From Microbacterium sp. (GTDB taxonomy: Bacteria > Actinomycetota > Actinomycetes > Actinomycetales > Microbacteriaceae): a stretch of DNA of 50,249 nucleotides. Below the pieces are notes generated by a model, which was not told the origin of the DNA, searched no databases, and worked only from the letters and a program-made list of their open reading frames with translations. The position numbers were made by a program, and so were the translations under genes. How positions within the stretch are numbered: position 1 is the stretch's first letter; every line of letters starts with the position of its first letter. Below, piece by piece: positions 24,114-32,941 of this stretch. The DNA lies in NCBI GenBank assembly GCA_002703245.1, contig NZTV01000028.1:1-50249 (forward strand), given 5' to 3'.

Positions 24114-24671
24114 CTACGCGCCGGTGAGCGCCGCCAGCCGAGCCAGCCAGCCGTCCGCGGTCGCATCGTCGTAGGGCGCGACGCGGTCCCGCACCTTCCG
24201 CTCGAGGTCCACCGCCAGCGCCTCGAGGTGGGCGACGATGTGGGACGGGTAGCCGTATGCGACGCGGTGCTCGTCCCACTCGTCCCGGTCGTCGATCCAG
24301 GTCCCGCGCTCGTCGATGGCGCGGACGACGTCGAGGTCCATGTCGATGCCGGTCGGCACGCCCGGTTCGGTGTCGGACCAGCGCACATCCCACGCGAGGT
24401 CGATGTAGATGCGGCTGGACGCCGGCGGGGCGACGTTGACGGTGAGGGCGTGGTCCCCCGAGGGCGGAACCAGGGTGACGCTGGCCGCCCGGGTGAAGAA
24501 GTCCCGTCCGGGCCGGAAGCTGCGCGTCCCCTCCGGCTGTCCGAACCACTCACCCCACCGGTCGTGTCCGAGATAGATGCAGTCGTGCACCCAGTGCGGT
24601 CCGCCGTCCCACTTGCGCCAGCGGAACACGGTGCGGGTGCCCGGTTCCGGGCGTGAGGAGTCGGCGGTCAC
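24114..24671 (-). CDS. DUF402 family protein, predicted nucleotide phosphatase
   Basis: 185 residues from GTG 24669-24671. The fold is marked by FRWRKWDGGPHWVHDCIYLG, YIDLAWDVRW and DMDLDVVRAID...WIDDRDEWDEH; the last is the acidic metal-binding cluster of DUF402/YgaC proteins. Characterised members hydrolyse nucleoside di- and triphosphates, or associate with ribosome or RNase E functions in streptomycetes. TAGACT (24679-24684) is 7 nt before the start, suggesting a leaderless mRNA. It diverges from menF over 80 bp and abuts menG with a 9-bp gap. Confidence 0.75.
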   Translation of the reverse strand: MTADSSRPEPGTRTVFRWRKWDGGPHWVHDCIYLGHDRWGEWFGQPEGTRSFRPGRDFFTRAASVTLVPPSGDHALTVNVAPPASSRIYIDLAWDVRWSDTEPGVPTGIDMDLDVVRAIDERGTWIDDRDEWDEHRVAYGYPSHIVAHLEALAVDLERKVRDRVAPYDDATADGWLARLAALTGA

Positions 24672-24751
24672 CCTCGCGAGTCTATTCCGCACCGTCGTGC
24701 ACCTCCGCGCACGCGGCGACCGCAGGGGCCGGTCGAAACTAGGCTGGAGGG

Positions 24752-26035
24752 GTGCCCGCGTACCCCCGTCTGCTCGTCGAGACACGGGAGATCGATCCCG
24801 TCGACGATCTCCTCCCGTACGCCGACCCACACCGACCGCTCGCGTGGCTACGCCGCGGCGACGGCGTCGTGGGTGTCGGCGACCTCGGCGGCTACGAGAC
24901 CTCGAGCACCGGGGTCTCGTCCCCCGAGGTCTCGACCGCCGACGCGTGGCGGCGGGTGGCCGCCGAGGCCGAGATCGACGACACCGTCGGACTTCCCGGC
25001 ACCGGCCTGCTCGCGTTCGGCGCGCTGACCTTCGATCCCCGCTCCGCGTGGCCGAGCCGCCTCATCATCCCCGAAACGGTCGTGGGCCGACGTCAGGGGC
25101 GCTCCTGGATCACACGCATCCGGCGGGCGGACGCGGCGGCCGACCACTCTCCGATCGGCATGCCCGAGCCGCGTCCGTTCGGCCCCTCCTGGTCGGGCAC
25201 CCTCGGCCCGGGCTCCCTCGACCCGGAGGATTACCAGACGGCGGTGCGGGCAGCGCTCGAGGCGATCGCCGCCGACGAGGTCGGCAAAGTGGTGCTGGCC
25301 CGCGACCTCGTCGGGACCGTGCCGGCCGGCTCCGACCTCCGCCGACTCGTGCGCGCCCTGGCCGAGGGCTACCCGGACACCTGGACCTTCGCGGTGGACG
25401 GTCTGATCGGCGCGAGCCCCGAGACACTCGTGACCGTCGCCGACGGCGGGGTGACCGCCCGCGTGCTGGCCGGCACGGTCGGACGCGGACCGGACCACGA
25501 TGACGACGACGCCGCCGCCCGGCATCTGCTCCGCAGCGCGAAGGACCGTGACGAGCACCGCTTCGCCGTGCGCAGCGTCGTCGAAGCCCTCGCCCCCCAC
25601 ACCCGGACCCTCGCCGCCGACGAAGAGCCCTTCGCGCTCGAGCTGCCCAATCTGTGGCATCTGGCCACCGACGTCGCCGGTGTGCTCGGCGACGACGCCT
25701 CCTCGCTCGATCTCGTCCGCGCCCTGCATCCCACCGCCGCCGTCGCGGGCACCCCCACCGACGCCGCGATCGAGGTCATCCGGCGCATCGAGCCCTTCGA
25801 CCGCGGTCGCTACGCCGGCCCGGTGGGCTGGGTGGACGGCGACGGTGACGGCGAGTGGGCGATCGCCCTGCGCTGCGCGCAGGTCGGCGCGCAGCGTACG
25901 CGCGCGGGGACAGACGCGGCCACGATCCCCGTCACCGCCTACGCAGGGGCCGGCATCGTCGCCGGCAGCGACCCCGAAGCGGAGATGCTCGAGACACGCG
26001 TGAAATTCCGCCCGATCGTGGACGCCCTGGCCTGA
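24752..26035 (+). CDS. menF: isochorismate synthase
   Basis: 427 residues from GTG 24752. The chorismate-binding domain occupies the C-terminal ~270 residues: KVVLARDLVG, FAVDGLIGASPETLVTV, RVLAGTVGRG, LHPTAAVAGTPTDAAIEVI and RGRYAGPVGWVDGDGDGEWAIALRCA. The lysine of EVGKVVLARD fits the general base of isochorismate/salicylate synthases. It converts chorismate to isochorismate, the first step towards menaquinone. TAGGCT (24740-24745) lies 6 nt before GTG; GGAGGG in between could act as a ribosome site only if transcription began farther upstream. Confidence 0.93.
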   Translation: MPAYPRLLVETREIDPVDDLLPYADPHRPLAWLRRGDGVVGVGDLGGYETSSTGVSSPEVSTADAWRRVAAEAEIDDTVGLPGTGLLAFGALTFDPRSAWPSRLIIPETVVGRRQGRSWITRIRRADAAADHSPIGMPEPRPFGPSWSGTLGPGSLDPEDYQTAVRAALEAIAADEVGKVVLARDLVGTVPAGSDLRRLVRALAEGYPDTWTFAVDGLIGASPETLVTVADGGVTARVLAGTVGRGPDHDDDDAAARHLLRSAKDRDEHRFAVRSVVEALAPHTRTLAADEEPFALELPNLWHLATDVAGVLGDDASSLDLVRALHPTAAVAGTPTDAAIEVIRRIEPFDRGRYAGPVGWVDGDGDGEWAIALRCAQVGAQRTRAGTDAATIPVTAYAGAGIVAGSDPEAEMLETRVKFRPIVDALA

Positions 26036-26057
26036 CCCGAGGTCGCCCGCGCACCGC

Positions 26058-26921
26058 TCAGGTCGCCGCGAGCCTCTCCCGCTGCTCCTCGACGTCGAAC
26101 GTCGCCCGGGGCCATTGCGGATCGATGTCCTCCAGCGCGACCAGCAGGAGGTGCTGCACGGCCAACCGCGCGTACCACTTGCGGTCGGCGGGAACGACGT
26201 ACCACGGTGCGTGGTCGGTCGAGGTGCGGTCGAACACCGCCTGGTAGGCCTCCTGGTACTGCGGCCACAGCATGCGCTCGTCCACGTCGCCCGGATTGAA
26301 CTTCCAGTGCTTGTCGGGGCGGTCGAGCCGTTCCATCAAGCGTTCCTTCTGCTCGTCGGCGGAGATGTGGAGCATGACCTTGACCAGGCGCGTCCCGCTG
26401 TCGACGACGCGCTTTTCGAAGTCGTTGATCGCGTCGTAGCGGCGCTCGATCTCCTCGGCGGGGGCGAGCCGGCGCACCTTGCCGATCAGGACGTCCTCGT
26501 AGTGCGACCGATCGAACACGCCGATGATGCCCGGTTCGGGAAGGCGCTTGTCGATCCGCCAGAGGAAGTCATGCTCGAGCTCCTCCGCGGTCGGCTTCTT
26601 GAACGCCGTGAGCGCGATGCCCTGGGGGTCCACCGAGCCCACCACATGCCGCACGATGCCACCCTTGCCGGCCGAGTCCATCGCCTGCAGCACCAGCAGA
26701 ACCGACGCGTCGGTGCGGTCCACCTGGCTGCGGGCGAACAGACGCTCCTGCAGGTCGCTCAATTCGTCGACGCCCGAGGCGAGGTCCTCGGCGCCGGCCT
26801 TCTTCCCCTTGAGATAACCGGGGGTCGATGCGGGGTCGCAGTCGGCGAGGCGGAAGCCCTCGTCGACGCGGAGGAGGTCGCCGACCTCGCCGTCCCAGTG
26901 CTTCTGGCTCTTCGCGGTCAT
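26058..26921 (-). CDS. polyphosphate kinase 2 family protein
   Basis: 287 residues from ATG 26919-26921; a GTG two codons earlier is also possible. Walker A-like QAMDSAGKGG and Walker B-like GVFDRSHYEDV, with the lid segment ERRYDAINDFEKR, identify PPK2. The enzyme moves phosphate between polyphosphate and nucleotides. The single-domain ~290-residue form resembles class I/III proteins, which use ADP, GDP or AMP. It converges with menF (22-bp gap) and sits upstream of menD only by position. CATGAT 6 nt before the ATG is a weak -10 candidate. Confidence 0.9.
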   Translation of the reverse strand: MTAKSQKHWDGEVGDLLRVDEGFRLADCDPASTPGYLKGKKAGAEDLASGVDELSDLQERLFARSQVDRTDASVLLVLQAMDSAGKGGIVRHVVGSVDPQGIALTAFKKPTAEELEHDFLWRIDKRLPEPGIIGVFDRSHYEDVLIGKVRRLAPAEEIERRYDAINDFEKRVVDSGTRLVKVMLHISADEQKERLMERLDRPDKHWKFNPGDVDERMLWPQYQEAYQAVFDRTSTDHAPWYVVPADRKWYARLAVQHLLLVALEDIDPQWPRATFDVEEQRERLAAT

Positions 26922-26960
26922 CCCCACATCATGTCGGATCCTCGGGGTGAGGTCACCCCC

Positions 26961-28802
26961 TCAGCGGGGCAACGGCACCTCGATCACCTGCCGGGCGGCA
27001 CCCCCGGCGGTGAGCGCCTGGTCGAGCTCCGAGCGCGTGGTCGCACGGGTGTACTCCCACCCGTACGCGGCCGCGAGTTGTGCGAGGTCGACCCGGTGCG
27101 GGGTGTACAGGACGCGGTCGACCGACGCCGGGTCGGCCGTGCCGGCCACCTCCAGCCCGTCGAAGATGGTGCCCCCGCCGTCATTTCCGACGATGATCTG
27201 GATGCGCGGCTCCTCCTCGCCGGGTGCCGACAGCAGGGCGCCGACGTCGTGGAGCAGCGCGAGGTCGCCGAGCAGCACGCGGGTGACGCCCGGGGCTCCG
27301 GCATGGTGACGTGCGAGGGCGATGCCGGTGGCCGTCGCGATGGTGCCGTCGATGCCGGCCAGGCCCCGGTTCGCATGGACGGGGACCTTCTTGCCGCCGA
27401 GCACGGCGTCGGCCACCCGAACGAGTCGCGACGAGCCGAACACGAGACGGTCGTGCGGCCAGGTCGCGCGCCACACCGCATCGACGAGCAGCTCGCGATC
27501 CAGCGGCGCCCGCATCGCCCCGAGTTCGGCGGAGATCGCGCCGAGGCGTTCACGCGGAACGGCCGAGGCGAGTCCGTCGACATCGGGCGCCGGGGCGGAG
27601 AGGTCCACAACCGCCGCGCGGGAGGCACGCATCCACGCCCCGAGCCAGGCGTGCTCCGCCTCGGCGATCTCGGGGCTCCCGCCGACGGGCGTGACGGCGA
27701 CGGCGTCCACCGACCGGGTCGCACCGTTGAGTCCGAGCGGCTCGCCGGGCCCCCGCAGGGCGATGACCTCGACCGAGGGATCGGACAGCACGGCGGTGAC
27801 CTCGCGGCTGAGCGTCGGGTGTCCGAACACGACGGCCCGTTCGATGCGTCCACCCAGCTCGGCCCGGCGTAGAAGGTCGCGGTAGCCGTGCACGACATGC
27901 CGGCCGTAGCGGGATCCGCTGACGATCTCGGCGATGAGGGGCCAGCGCCCCTCGTGGGCGAGTGCCTCGGCGGCCGGGCCCGCGTCGGCACCGGCGATCA
28001 CGACCGTCCGCGGTCCCCGCGGCAGCGCCGTCGGCAGATCGGCAGGTGCGGCGGCGATGTCTGCGGCGCCGATGCCGCCACCGCCTTGGTAGAGCGCACC
28101 GGACATGGCCCCTTCCGCCGCGTCGTCGTCGGATGCGGCTACGCCCGCGCTGTGCGCTCCGCCCGAGAGGGCGGCATCCAGCCAGGCGGGGACGACGCCG
28201 CTGAGCGGCTCGCGATACGGCAGGTTCAGATGCACGGGGCCGGGCGCCCACTGCCCCACGCCGAGTGCGGCATCGAACGCGTCGTGCGCGACGCGGCGCA
28301 GCGTCGTCGTCTGCTCCGAGACACCGGCCGGATCGGTCGCATCCGGCACCGCGAGGTCGGCGTCGTAGCGACTCGCCGAGGAGAACATGCCGGGCTGTCT
28401 CGTGGTCTGATTGGCACCCACCCCGCGCAGTTCGGGGGGCCGGTCTGCGGTGAGCAGGATCATCGGGACACCGGCGTGGTGTGCTTCCAGGACGGCGGGC
28501 ATGAGGTTGGCGACGGCGGTTCCGGAGGTGCACACGACCGCGGCGGGCACCCCCGACTCGCGGGCGAGGCCGAGGGCGGTGAACCCGGCGACGCGCTCGT
28601 CGATCCGCACGTGCAACCGGAGGTGACCGCGACGTTCGAGCTCGGCGGCGATCAGGGCGAGGGACTGGGATCGGGAGCCGGGACTGAGCACGAGGTGGTC
28701 GACCCCTCGACTGACCAGGGCGGCGAGAAGCGCCGCGGCCGCGTCGGTCGCCGGCGCGGCGTGGACCTCGGGGGCGACCTCGTCGCCGCTGACGTCCGAC
28801 AT
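26961..28802 (-). CDS. menD: SEPHCHC synthase (2-succinyl-5-enolpyruvyl-6-hydroxy-3-cyclohexene-1-carboxylate synthase)
   Basis: 613 residues. The N-terminal thiamine-diphosphate domain carries LVSRGVDHLVLSPGSRSQSLALIAAELERRG, RIDERVAGFTALGLAR and CTSGTAVANLMPAV, all typical of MenD. The C-terminal cofactor domain has LLGDLALLHDVGAL followed by NDGGGTIF. It joins isochorismate and 2-oxoglutarate. The ATG (28800-28802) is one base after the stop of the PLDc_N gene (TGA-C-ATG), so translation is coupled to that gene. Length is slightly above the usual 550-580, with Ala- and Asp-rich insertions around residues 225-260. Confidence 0.95.
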   Translation of the reverse strand: MSDVSGDEVAPEVHAAPATDAAAALLAALVSRGVDHLVLSPGSRSQSLALIAAELERRGHLRLHVRIDERVAGFTALGLARESGVPAAVVCTSGTAVANLMPAVLEAHHAGVPMILLTADRPPELRGVGANQTTRQPGMFSSASRYDADLAVPDATDPAGVSEQTTTLRRVAHDAFDAALGVGQWAPGPVHLNLPYREPLSGVVPAWLDAALSGGAHSAGVAASDDDAAEGAMSGALYQGGGGIGAADIAAAPADLPTALPRGPRTVVIAGADAGPAAEALAHEGRWPLIAEIVSGSRYGRHVVHGYRDLLRRAELGGRIERAVVFGHPTLSREVTAVLSDPSVEVIALRGPGEPLGLNGATRSVDAVAVTPVGGSPEIAEAEHAWLGAWMRASRAAVVDLSAPAPDVDGLASAVPRERLGAISAELGAMRAPLDRELLVDAVWRATWPHDRLVFGSSRLVRVADAVLGGKKVPVHANRGLAGIDGTIATATGIALARHHAGAPGVTRVLLGDLALLHDVGALLSAPGEEEPRIQIIVGNDGGGTIFDGLEVAGTADPASVDRVLYTPHRVDLAQLAAAYGWEYTRATTRSELDQALTAGGAARQVIEVPLPR

Positions 28803-28803
28803 G

Positions 28804-29292
28804 TCAGCCGACGGCGCCGCGGTGACCGCGTTCGTCGTCGTCGGGCCGGGTTCCCGGTGTCTGGTCATCGGCGGCCTGCTCGCCCGGCACCGGCTCCTCG
28901 GAGGAGGGCGCGTCGGAGGCAGAGACCTCGTGCGGGGCCGCGGCGTCGGCGGCGTCGGGCAGCGGCGGATCCCAGTCGGACTCCGCGTCGAGCATCGCCA
29001 GCTCCTCCTCCAGGCGGCGGATGCGCTCGTCCTGGTCGCGGATCGATCCGAACGCGCCCGTGAACTGGGGATCGTCGTCGGGCGCGACCGGGGTGATCGG
29101 TGCGGGACGGGGGCGGCGGCCGACGATGAGCCAGAGCAGACCACCCAACACGGGGATGGCGGTCACGATGACCAACCACAGCGGCTTGCTCACCCCGCGG
29201 TGTCGCGTCTTCGGCTGCACCGCGCAGTCGACGATCGTGAAGACCCAGAACGCCACGGCGATCAGGGCCACGATCAACAGCACCCTTGTCAC
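28804..29292 (-). CDS. PLDc_N (phospholipase D-nuclease N-terminal) membrane protein
   Basis: 162 residues from GTG 29290-29292. Two hydrophobic helices (about 3-22 and 38-58) with the spacer DCAVQPKTRHRGVSKPLWLVIV form the PLDc_N domain, but no phospholipase domain follows. Residues ~75-105 include a short coiled coil, FGSIRDQDERIRRLEEELAMLDAE, then an acidic low-complexity tail. The role is unknown. TAGGAT (29300-29305) is 7 nt before the start, giving a likely leaderless mRNA that continues into menD one base after the stop. Confidence 0.8.
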   Translation of the reverse strand: MTRVLLIVALIAVAFWVFTIVDCAVQPKTRHRGVSKPLWLVIVTAIPVLGGLLWLIVGRRPRPAPITPVAPDDDPQFTGAFGSIRDQDERIRRLEEELAMLDAESDWDPPLPDAADAAAPHEVSASDAPSSEEPVPGEQAADDQTPGTRPDDDERGHRGAVG

Positions 29293-29404
29293 GCCCTCCA
29301 TCCTAGGCGGGAGCGCGCGGGGCGGGTTCGCCGTGACCTGACAGTGACCCGTGAGCGCCGTCCGCGCCGACGGGACGCCGAGAGGACGCACCTACGATGG
29401 AGGG

Positions 29405-29755
29405 GTGAAAGCCCGTTCCGCCCTCGTGTACACGGTGCTGCGCCTCCTGGCGTTCCTGGTGCCCTTCGGCATCCTGATGCTGTTCCCGGTGTTCCAGGAT
29501 CTGTACTGGCTCGCCGCCCTGTTCGCCGCACTCATCGGTCTCAGCCTGTCGCTGCTGTTCTTGAGGCGACCGTTGGACGATGTGACGACGGGCCTGGCCG
29601 AGCGGCGCCGCGGCCGCGAAGGCCGGCACGACGTGGCCGCGGAGGACGCCGCGGCCGACGCCGTCTACGGCGAAGGCGTCATCGCCGCCGAGGAGGGCCC
29701 GGGGTCTCCCGGCGCAGAGGCCGACGCACGGCGCGCGGAGGAGGGCCCGCGCTGA
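29405..29755 (+). CDS. DUF4229 family small membrane protein
   Basis: 116 residues from GTG 29405. Two hydrophobic helices (about 7-26 and 34-55) are followed by LRRPLDDVTTGLAERR and an acidic Ala/Glu/Gly-rich cytoplasmic tail, the arrangement of actinobacterial DUF4229 proteins. These genes are often linked to menaquinone genes, as here (menA converges 9 bp away), but have no known function. TACGAT (29393-29398) is exactly 6 nt before GTG. Confidence 0.8.
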   Translation: MKARSALVYTVLRLLAFLVPFGILMLFPVFQDLYWLAALFAALIGLSLSLLFLRRPLDDVTTGLAERRRGREGRHDVAAEDAAADAVYGEGVIAAEEGPGSPGAEADARRAEEGPR

Positions 29756-29764
29756 CCGGCGGGG

Positions 29765-30742
29765 TCAGCCGACGAACGCCCAGCACAAGAGCGCGCCGTA
29801 GCCCACCGACGTCAGCGACGTCAGCGCGAGGGCGACGACGAGCTCTCGCGCCTCGCGGTAGCTCCAGACGATGATGATCGCGGGAAGGCCCGCCAGCAGA
29901 GCCAGCAGCGTCAACCACGCGATCGGGTAGAACAGCGCGAGGAACGCCGCGATCGCGAACGGGACGAGCACGAACACCGTGAAGAGCACCTGTGTCCACC
30001 GTCGGCCGATGAGCACCGTCAGGGTGCGCTTTCCGGCGACGCGGTCCTGATCGATGTCGCGGAGGTTGTTCGCCAACAGGACCGCACACGCCAACAGTCC
30101 GGCCGCGACCGCGCCGAACCAGGCCTCCTGTGGAAGTGAGAACGCCTGCACCCACGTCGTGCCGAGGGTGGCCACCAGTCCGAAGAAAACGAACACGAAC
30201 AGTTCGCCCAGGCCGTAGTAGCCGTAGGGCCGCTTGCCACCGGTGTAGAACCATGCGGCGGCGATCGCGACGGCGCCCACGGCCAGCATCCACCACTGCT
30301 CGGTCCGGATCACGATCGCAAGGCCCGCGACGGCGGCGAGCGCGAAGAAGCCGAGTGCCACGCCGAGCACGCGTCGCGCCGGCACGCGACGTGACGCCGT
30401 GAGCCGCGCAGGCCCCACGCGATGATCGTCGGTACCGCGGATGCCGTCACTGTAGTCGTTGGCGAAGTTCACGCCGATCTGCAGGAAGACCGCCACGGCG
30501 AGGCAGGCCAGTGCGATCATCCCGTGGAACTGGTCGACGACCACCAACGCCGCCCCGGTGCCGATCAGGACGGGTGTCACGGCCAGCGGCAGGGTGCGCA
30601 GCCGGGCCGCGCCCACCCAGTCGCGCCACGTCACCGGGACGACCGCACGCGGAGAACCGACTGCCGCCGCGGCCGGGTTGCCCCGCGACCGCGTGGCGCC
30701 GGAGGACGACTTCTTGCGCTTCTTGCTCGAGGTGCCTGCCAC
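29765..30742 (-). CDS. menA: 1,4-dihydroxy-2-naphthoate polyprenyltransferase
   Basis: 325 residues. The N-terminal 30 are Lys/Arg/Ser-rich, followed by eight to nine helices of the UbiA superfamily. The first Asp motif is NFANDYSDGIRGTDD and the second is NLRDIDQDRVAGKRTL; both bind Mg-polyprenyl diphosphate. It attaches the isoprenoid chain to dihydroxynaphthoate in the membrane. The GTG start has TAGGAT 8 nt upstream (30751-30756), so initiation is probably leaderless. It is separated from menE by 72 bp on the same strand. Confidence 0.95.
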   Translation of the reverse strand: MAGTSSKKRKKSSSGATRSRGNPAAAAVGSPRAVVPVTWRDWVGAARLRTLPLAVTPVLIGTGAALVVVDQFHGMIALACLAVAVFLQIGVNFANDYSDGIRGTDDHRVGPARLTASRRVPARRVLGVALGFFALAAVAGLAIVIRTEQWWMLAVGAVAIAAAWFYTGGKRPYGYYGLGELFVFVFFGLVATLGTTWVQAFSLPQEAWFGAVAAGLLACAVLLANNLRDIDQDRVAGKRTLTVLIGRRWTQVLFTVFVLVPFAIAAFLALFYPIAWLTLLALLAGLPAIIIVWSYREARELVVALALTSLTSVGYGALLCWAFVG

Positions 30743-30814
30743 GAGGAGCCATCCTAGGCCGCGTCGCCGATGCGGGCGCCGAGGCCGGTGGTGACCCTTC
30801 GGCCGTCCCCTCCC

Positions 30815-31969
30815 TCAGTGGAGACCGGCGACCCCTGCGCGGATCGACTCGCGGTCGGGCTTACCCGACGGGAGGGTGGGCAGTTCGTCGACCAGCACCA
30901 GCCGTGCGGGGCGGGCGTGGCGACCGACCTCGTCGGCGACGGCCTGCCGCGCTTCGTCGAATTGCACCGACTCGCTGCGCCGCAAGGCCTCGCCGCGTGG
31001 GGCGACGACCACCGGCACCTCACCCCACCGAGGGTCGTCGATGCCGACCACGACCGCCGAGGCCAGTCCCGGCACCGTCCGCACCGCCCGCTCCACCCGG
31101 TCGAGCGAGACGTTGATGCCGCCGGAGATGATGACGTTGTCGATGCGGCCGCGGATGCGCAACACGTCGCCCTCGATCAGTCCGGCATCGCCGGTGCGGT
31201 ACCACCGGGTCCCGTCCGGGTCGATCGTGAACGCCGCGGCGGTGCGGTCATCCTCGCCGAGGTAGCCGTCAGCGAGGGTGGGTCCTGCGATCTGCACTTC
31301 GCCGTCCGACACGCGCACACTCACCCCGCGCAGCGCGCGGCCGTCGTACACGCATCCGCCGCTGGTCTCGGTCGACCCGTACGTGCGGACCACGCGCGCT
31401 CCGAGCGCCTGGGCGCGCTCGAGCGTGGCCACCGCAAGAGCCTGCCCTCCGACGAGGATCGTTTCGAACGAGCGCACGGCAGCACGCACCGTGGTGTCGG
31501 TCTCCGCGGCGTCCAGCAGTCTGGTCAACTGCGCGGGCACGAGCGAGGTGTACGTGGGGACGCGTTCGCCGCCACGACTCGAGGTCATCATCGTCGCCGC
31601 CGCGGCGAACGCCTCGGGGGTGAACCGGCCGGCGAGGATCGCCGGCTCGCGATCGGCGACCAGAGCCCGCACGAGAACCTGCAGACCGGCGACATAGGAG
31701 GTCGGTAGCGCGAGGAGCCACGCCCCGGAGCCGACGCGGTCGGCGGTGGCCATGGCGCTGGAGATGAGCGCGTCGCGACTGAGCACCACACTCTTGGGCA
31801 CGCCGGTCGACCCCGAGGTGGTCACGACCACCGCCGTACCGGCGGGCACCTGGGCCGGGGCGGTCCCGACCATCCCGATCGCCAGCGCGGGGCCCGCCCC
31901 GTGCAGCGCGCCGCGCAGCGCCCGCAACACGTCGCGCGGGTCGTCACCGGTCAGTGCTCGGAGGTCCAC
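30815..31969 (-). CDS. menE: o-succinylbenzoate-CoA ligase
   Basis: 384 residues from GTG 31967-31969, 8 nt after the menB stop. ANL-superfamily motifs: TTSGSTGVPKSVVLS (ATP loop), TYGSTETSGG, RWYRTGDAGLIEGDVLRIRGRIDNVIISGGINV (hinge) and the adenylation lysine in LPTLPSGKPDRES. It is shorter than the ~450-residue Bacillus enzymes because the N-terminal subdomain is reduced, which is normal for actinobacterial MenE. It forms o-succinylbenzoyl-CoA for MenB. The start is inferred from the first in-frame GTG after menB; translation is probably coupled. Confidence 0.9.
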   Translation of the reverse strand: MDLRALTGDDPRDVLRALRGALHGAGPALAIGMVGTAPAQVPAGTAVVVTTSGSTGVPKSVVLSRDALISSAMATADRVGSGAWLLALPTSYVAGLQVLVRALVADREPAILAGRFTPEAFAAAATMMTSSRGGERVPTYTSLVPAQLTRLLDAAETDTTVRAAVRSFETILVGGQALAVATLERAQALGARVVRTYGSTETSGGCVYDGRALRGVSVRVSDGEVQIAGPTLADGYLGEDDRTAAAFTIDPDGTRWYRTGDAGLIEGDVLRIRGRIDNVIISGGINVSLDRVERAVRTVPGLASAVVVGIDDPRWGEVPVVVAPRGEALRRSESVQFDEARQAVADEVGRHARPARLVLVDELPTLPSGKPDRESIRAGVAGLH

Positions 31970-31977
31970 GGCGACGT

Positions 31978-32877
31978 TCAGTAGTGCCAGGGGTAGGGCG
32001 ACCAGTCCGGGTCGCGCTTCTGCAGGAACGCGTCGCGACCTTCGACGGCCTCGTCGGTGCCGTAGGCCAGGCGTGTGGCCTCCCCGGCGAACACCTGCTG
32101 ACCGACCATGCCGTCGTCGACGGCGTTGAAGGCGAATTTCAGCATGCGGATGGCGGTGGGCGACTTCGTCAGGATCGTGCGCGCCATCGCGACGGCTTCG
32201 CGCTCGAGCTGCTCGTGCGGCACGACGCGGTTGACCGCGCCCATCTCGTAGGCCCGCTGCGCGGAATACTCTTCGGCGAGGAAGAACACCTCCCGGGCGA
32301 GTTTCTGCCCGATCTGCCGCGCGAAGTAGGCCGACCCGTATCCGGCGTCGAAGGAGCCCACGTCGGCGTCGGTCTGCTTGAAGCGACCGTGCTCGGCGCT
32401 GGTGATGCTCATGTCGCACACGACGTGGAGCGAATGGCCTCCGCCGGCCGCCCACCCCGGCACGACCGCGATGACGACCTTCGGCATGAACCGGATCAGA
32501 CGCTGCACCTCCAGGATGTGCAGTCGACCCGCACGGGCCGGGTCGGGTGCGGTCGCGTCGTCCGCGGCGTAGGTGTACCCGTCACGGCCCCGGATGCGCT
32601 GGTCACCGCCGGAGCAGAACGCCCAGCCGCCGTCCCGCGGGCTCGGCCCGTTGCCGGTGAGCAGCACGACGCCGATCTTCGGGTCCTGACGCACGTCGTC
32701 GAGCGCACGGTAGAGCTCGTCCACGGTGTGGGGCCGGAAGGCGTTTCGGACCTCGGGCCGGTCGAAGGCGATCCGCGCGATACGTCCGTCTGTGGACAGA
32801 TGCGCGGTGATGTCGGTGTATGCCTCGGCGCCGGGTGCCGGCGTCCATTCCGCGGCGTCGAACAGCTCGGAGACCAT
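31978..32877 (-). CDS. menB: 1,4-dihydroxy-2-naphthoyl-CoA synthase
   Basis: 299 residues, crotonase fold. Motifs: AFCSGGDQRIRGRDGYTY (oxyanion hole and MenB loop), WAAGGGHSLHVVCDMSI, and DAGYGSAYFARQIG, where MenB carries its conserved Asp and Tyr. The C-terminus WSPYPWHY matches the conserved MenB ending (usually F/YxWFP-type variants). It closes the naphthoate ring. TACGCT (32884-32889) is 6 nt before the ATG, so the menB-menE message is probably leaderless. Confidence 0.95.
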   Translation of the reverse strand: MVSELFDAAEWTPAPGAEAYTDITAHLSTDGRIARIAFDRPEVRNAFRPHTVDELYRALDDVRQDPKIGVVLLTGNGPSPRDGGWAFCSGGDQRIRGRDGYTYAADDATAPDPARAGRLHILEVQRLIRFMPKVVIAVVPGWAAGGGHSLHVVCDMSITSAEHGRFKQTDADVGSFDAGYGSAYFARQIGQKLAREVFFLAEEYSAQRAYEMGAVNRVVPHEQLEREAVAMARTILTKSPTAIRMLKFAFNAVDDGMVGQQVFAGEATRLAYGTDEAVEGRDAFLQKRDPDWSPYPWHY

Positions 32878-32941
32878 GCCTCAAGCGTAGAACCCCTGCG
32901 CCGGGATCCGCAGTCCTACCGCGAGCGTCGCGGCGGGCCGG

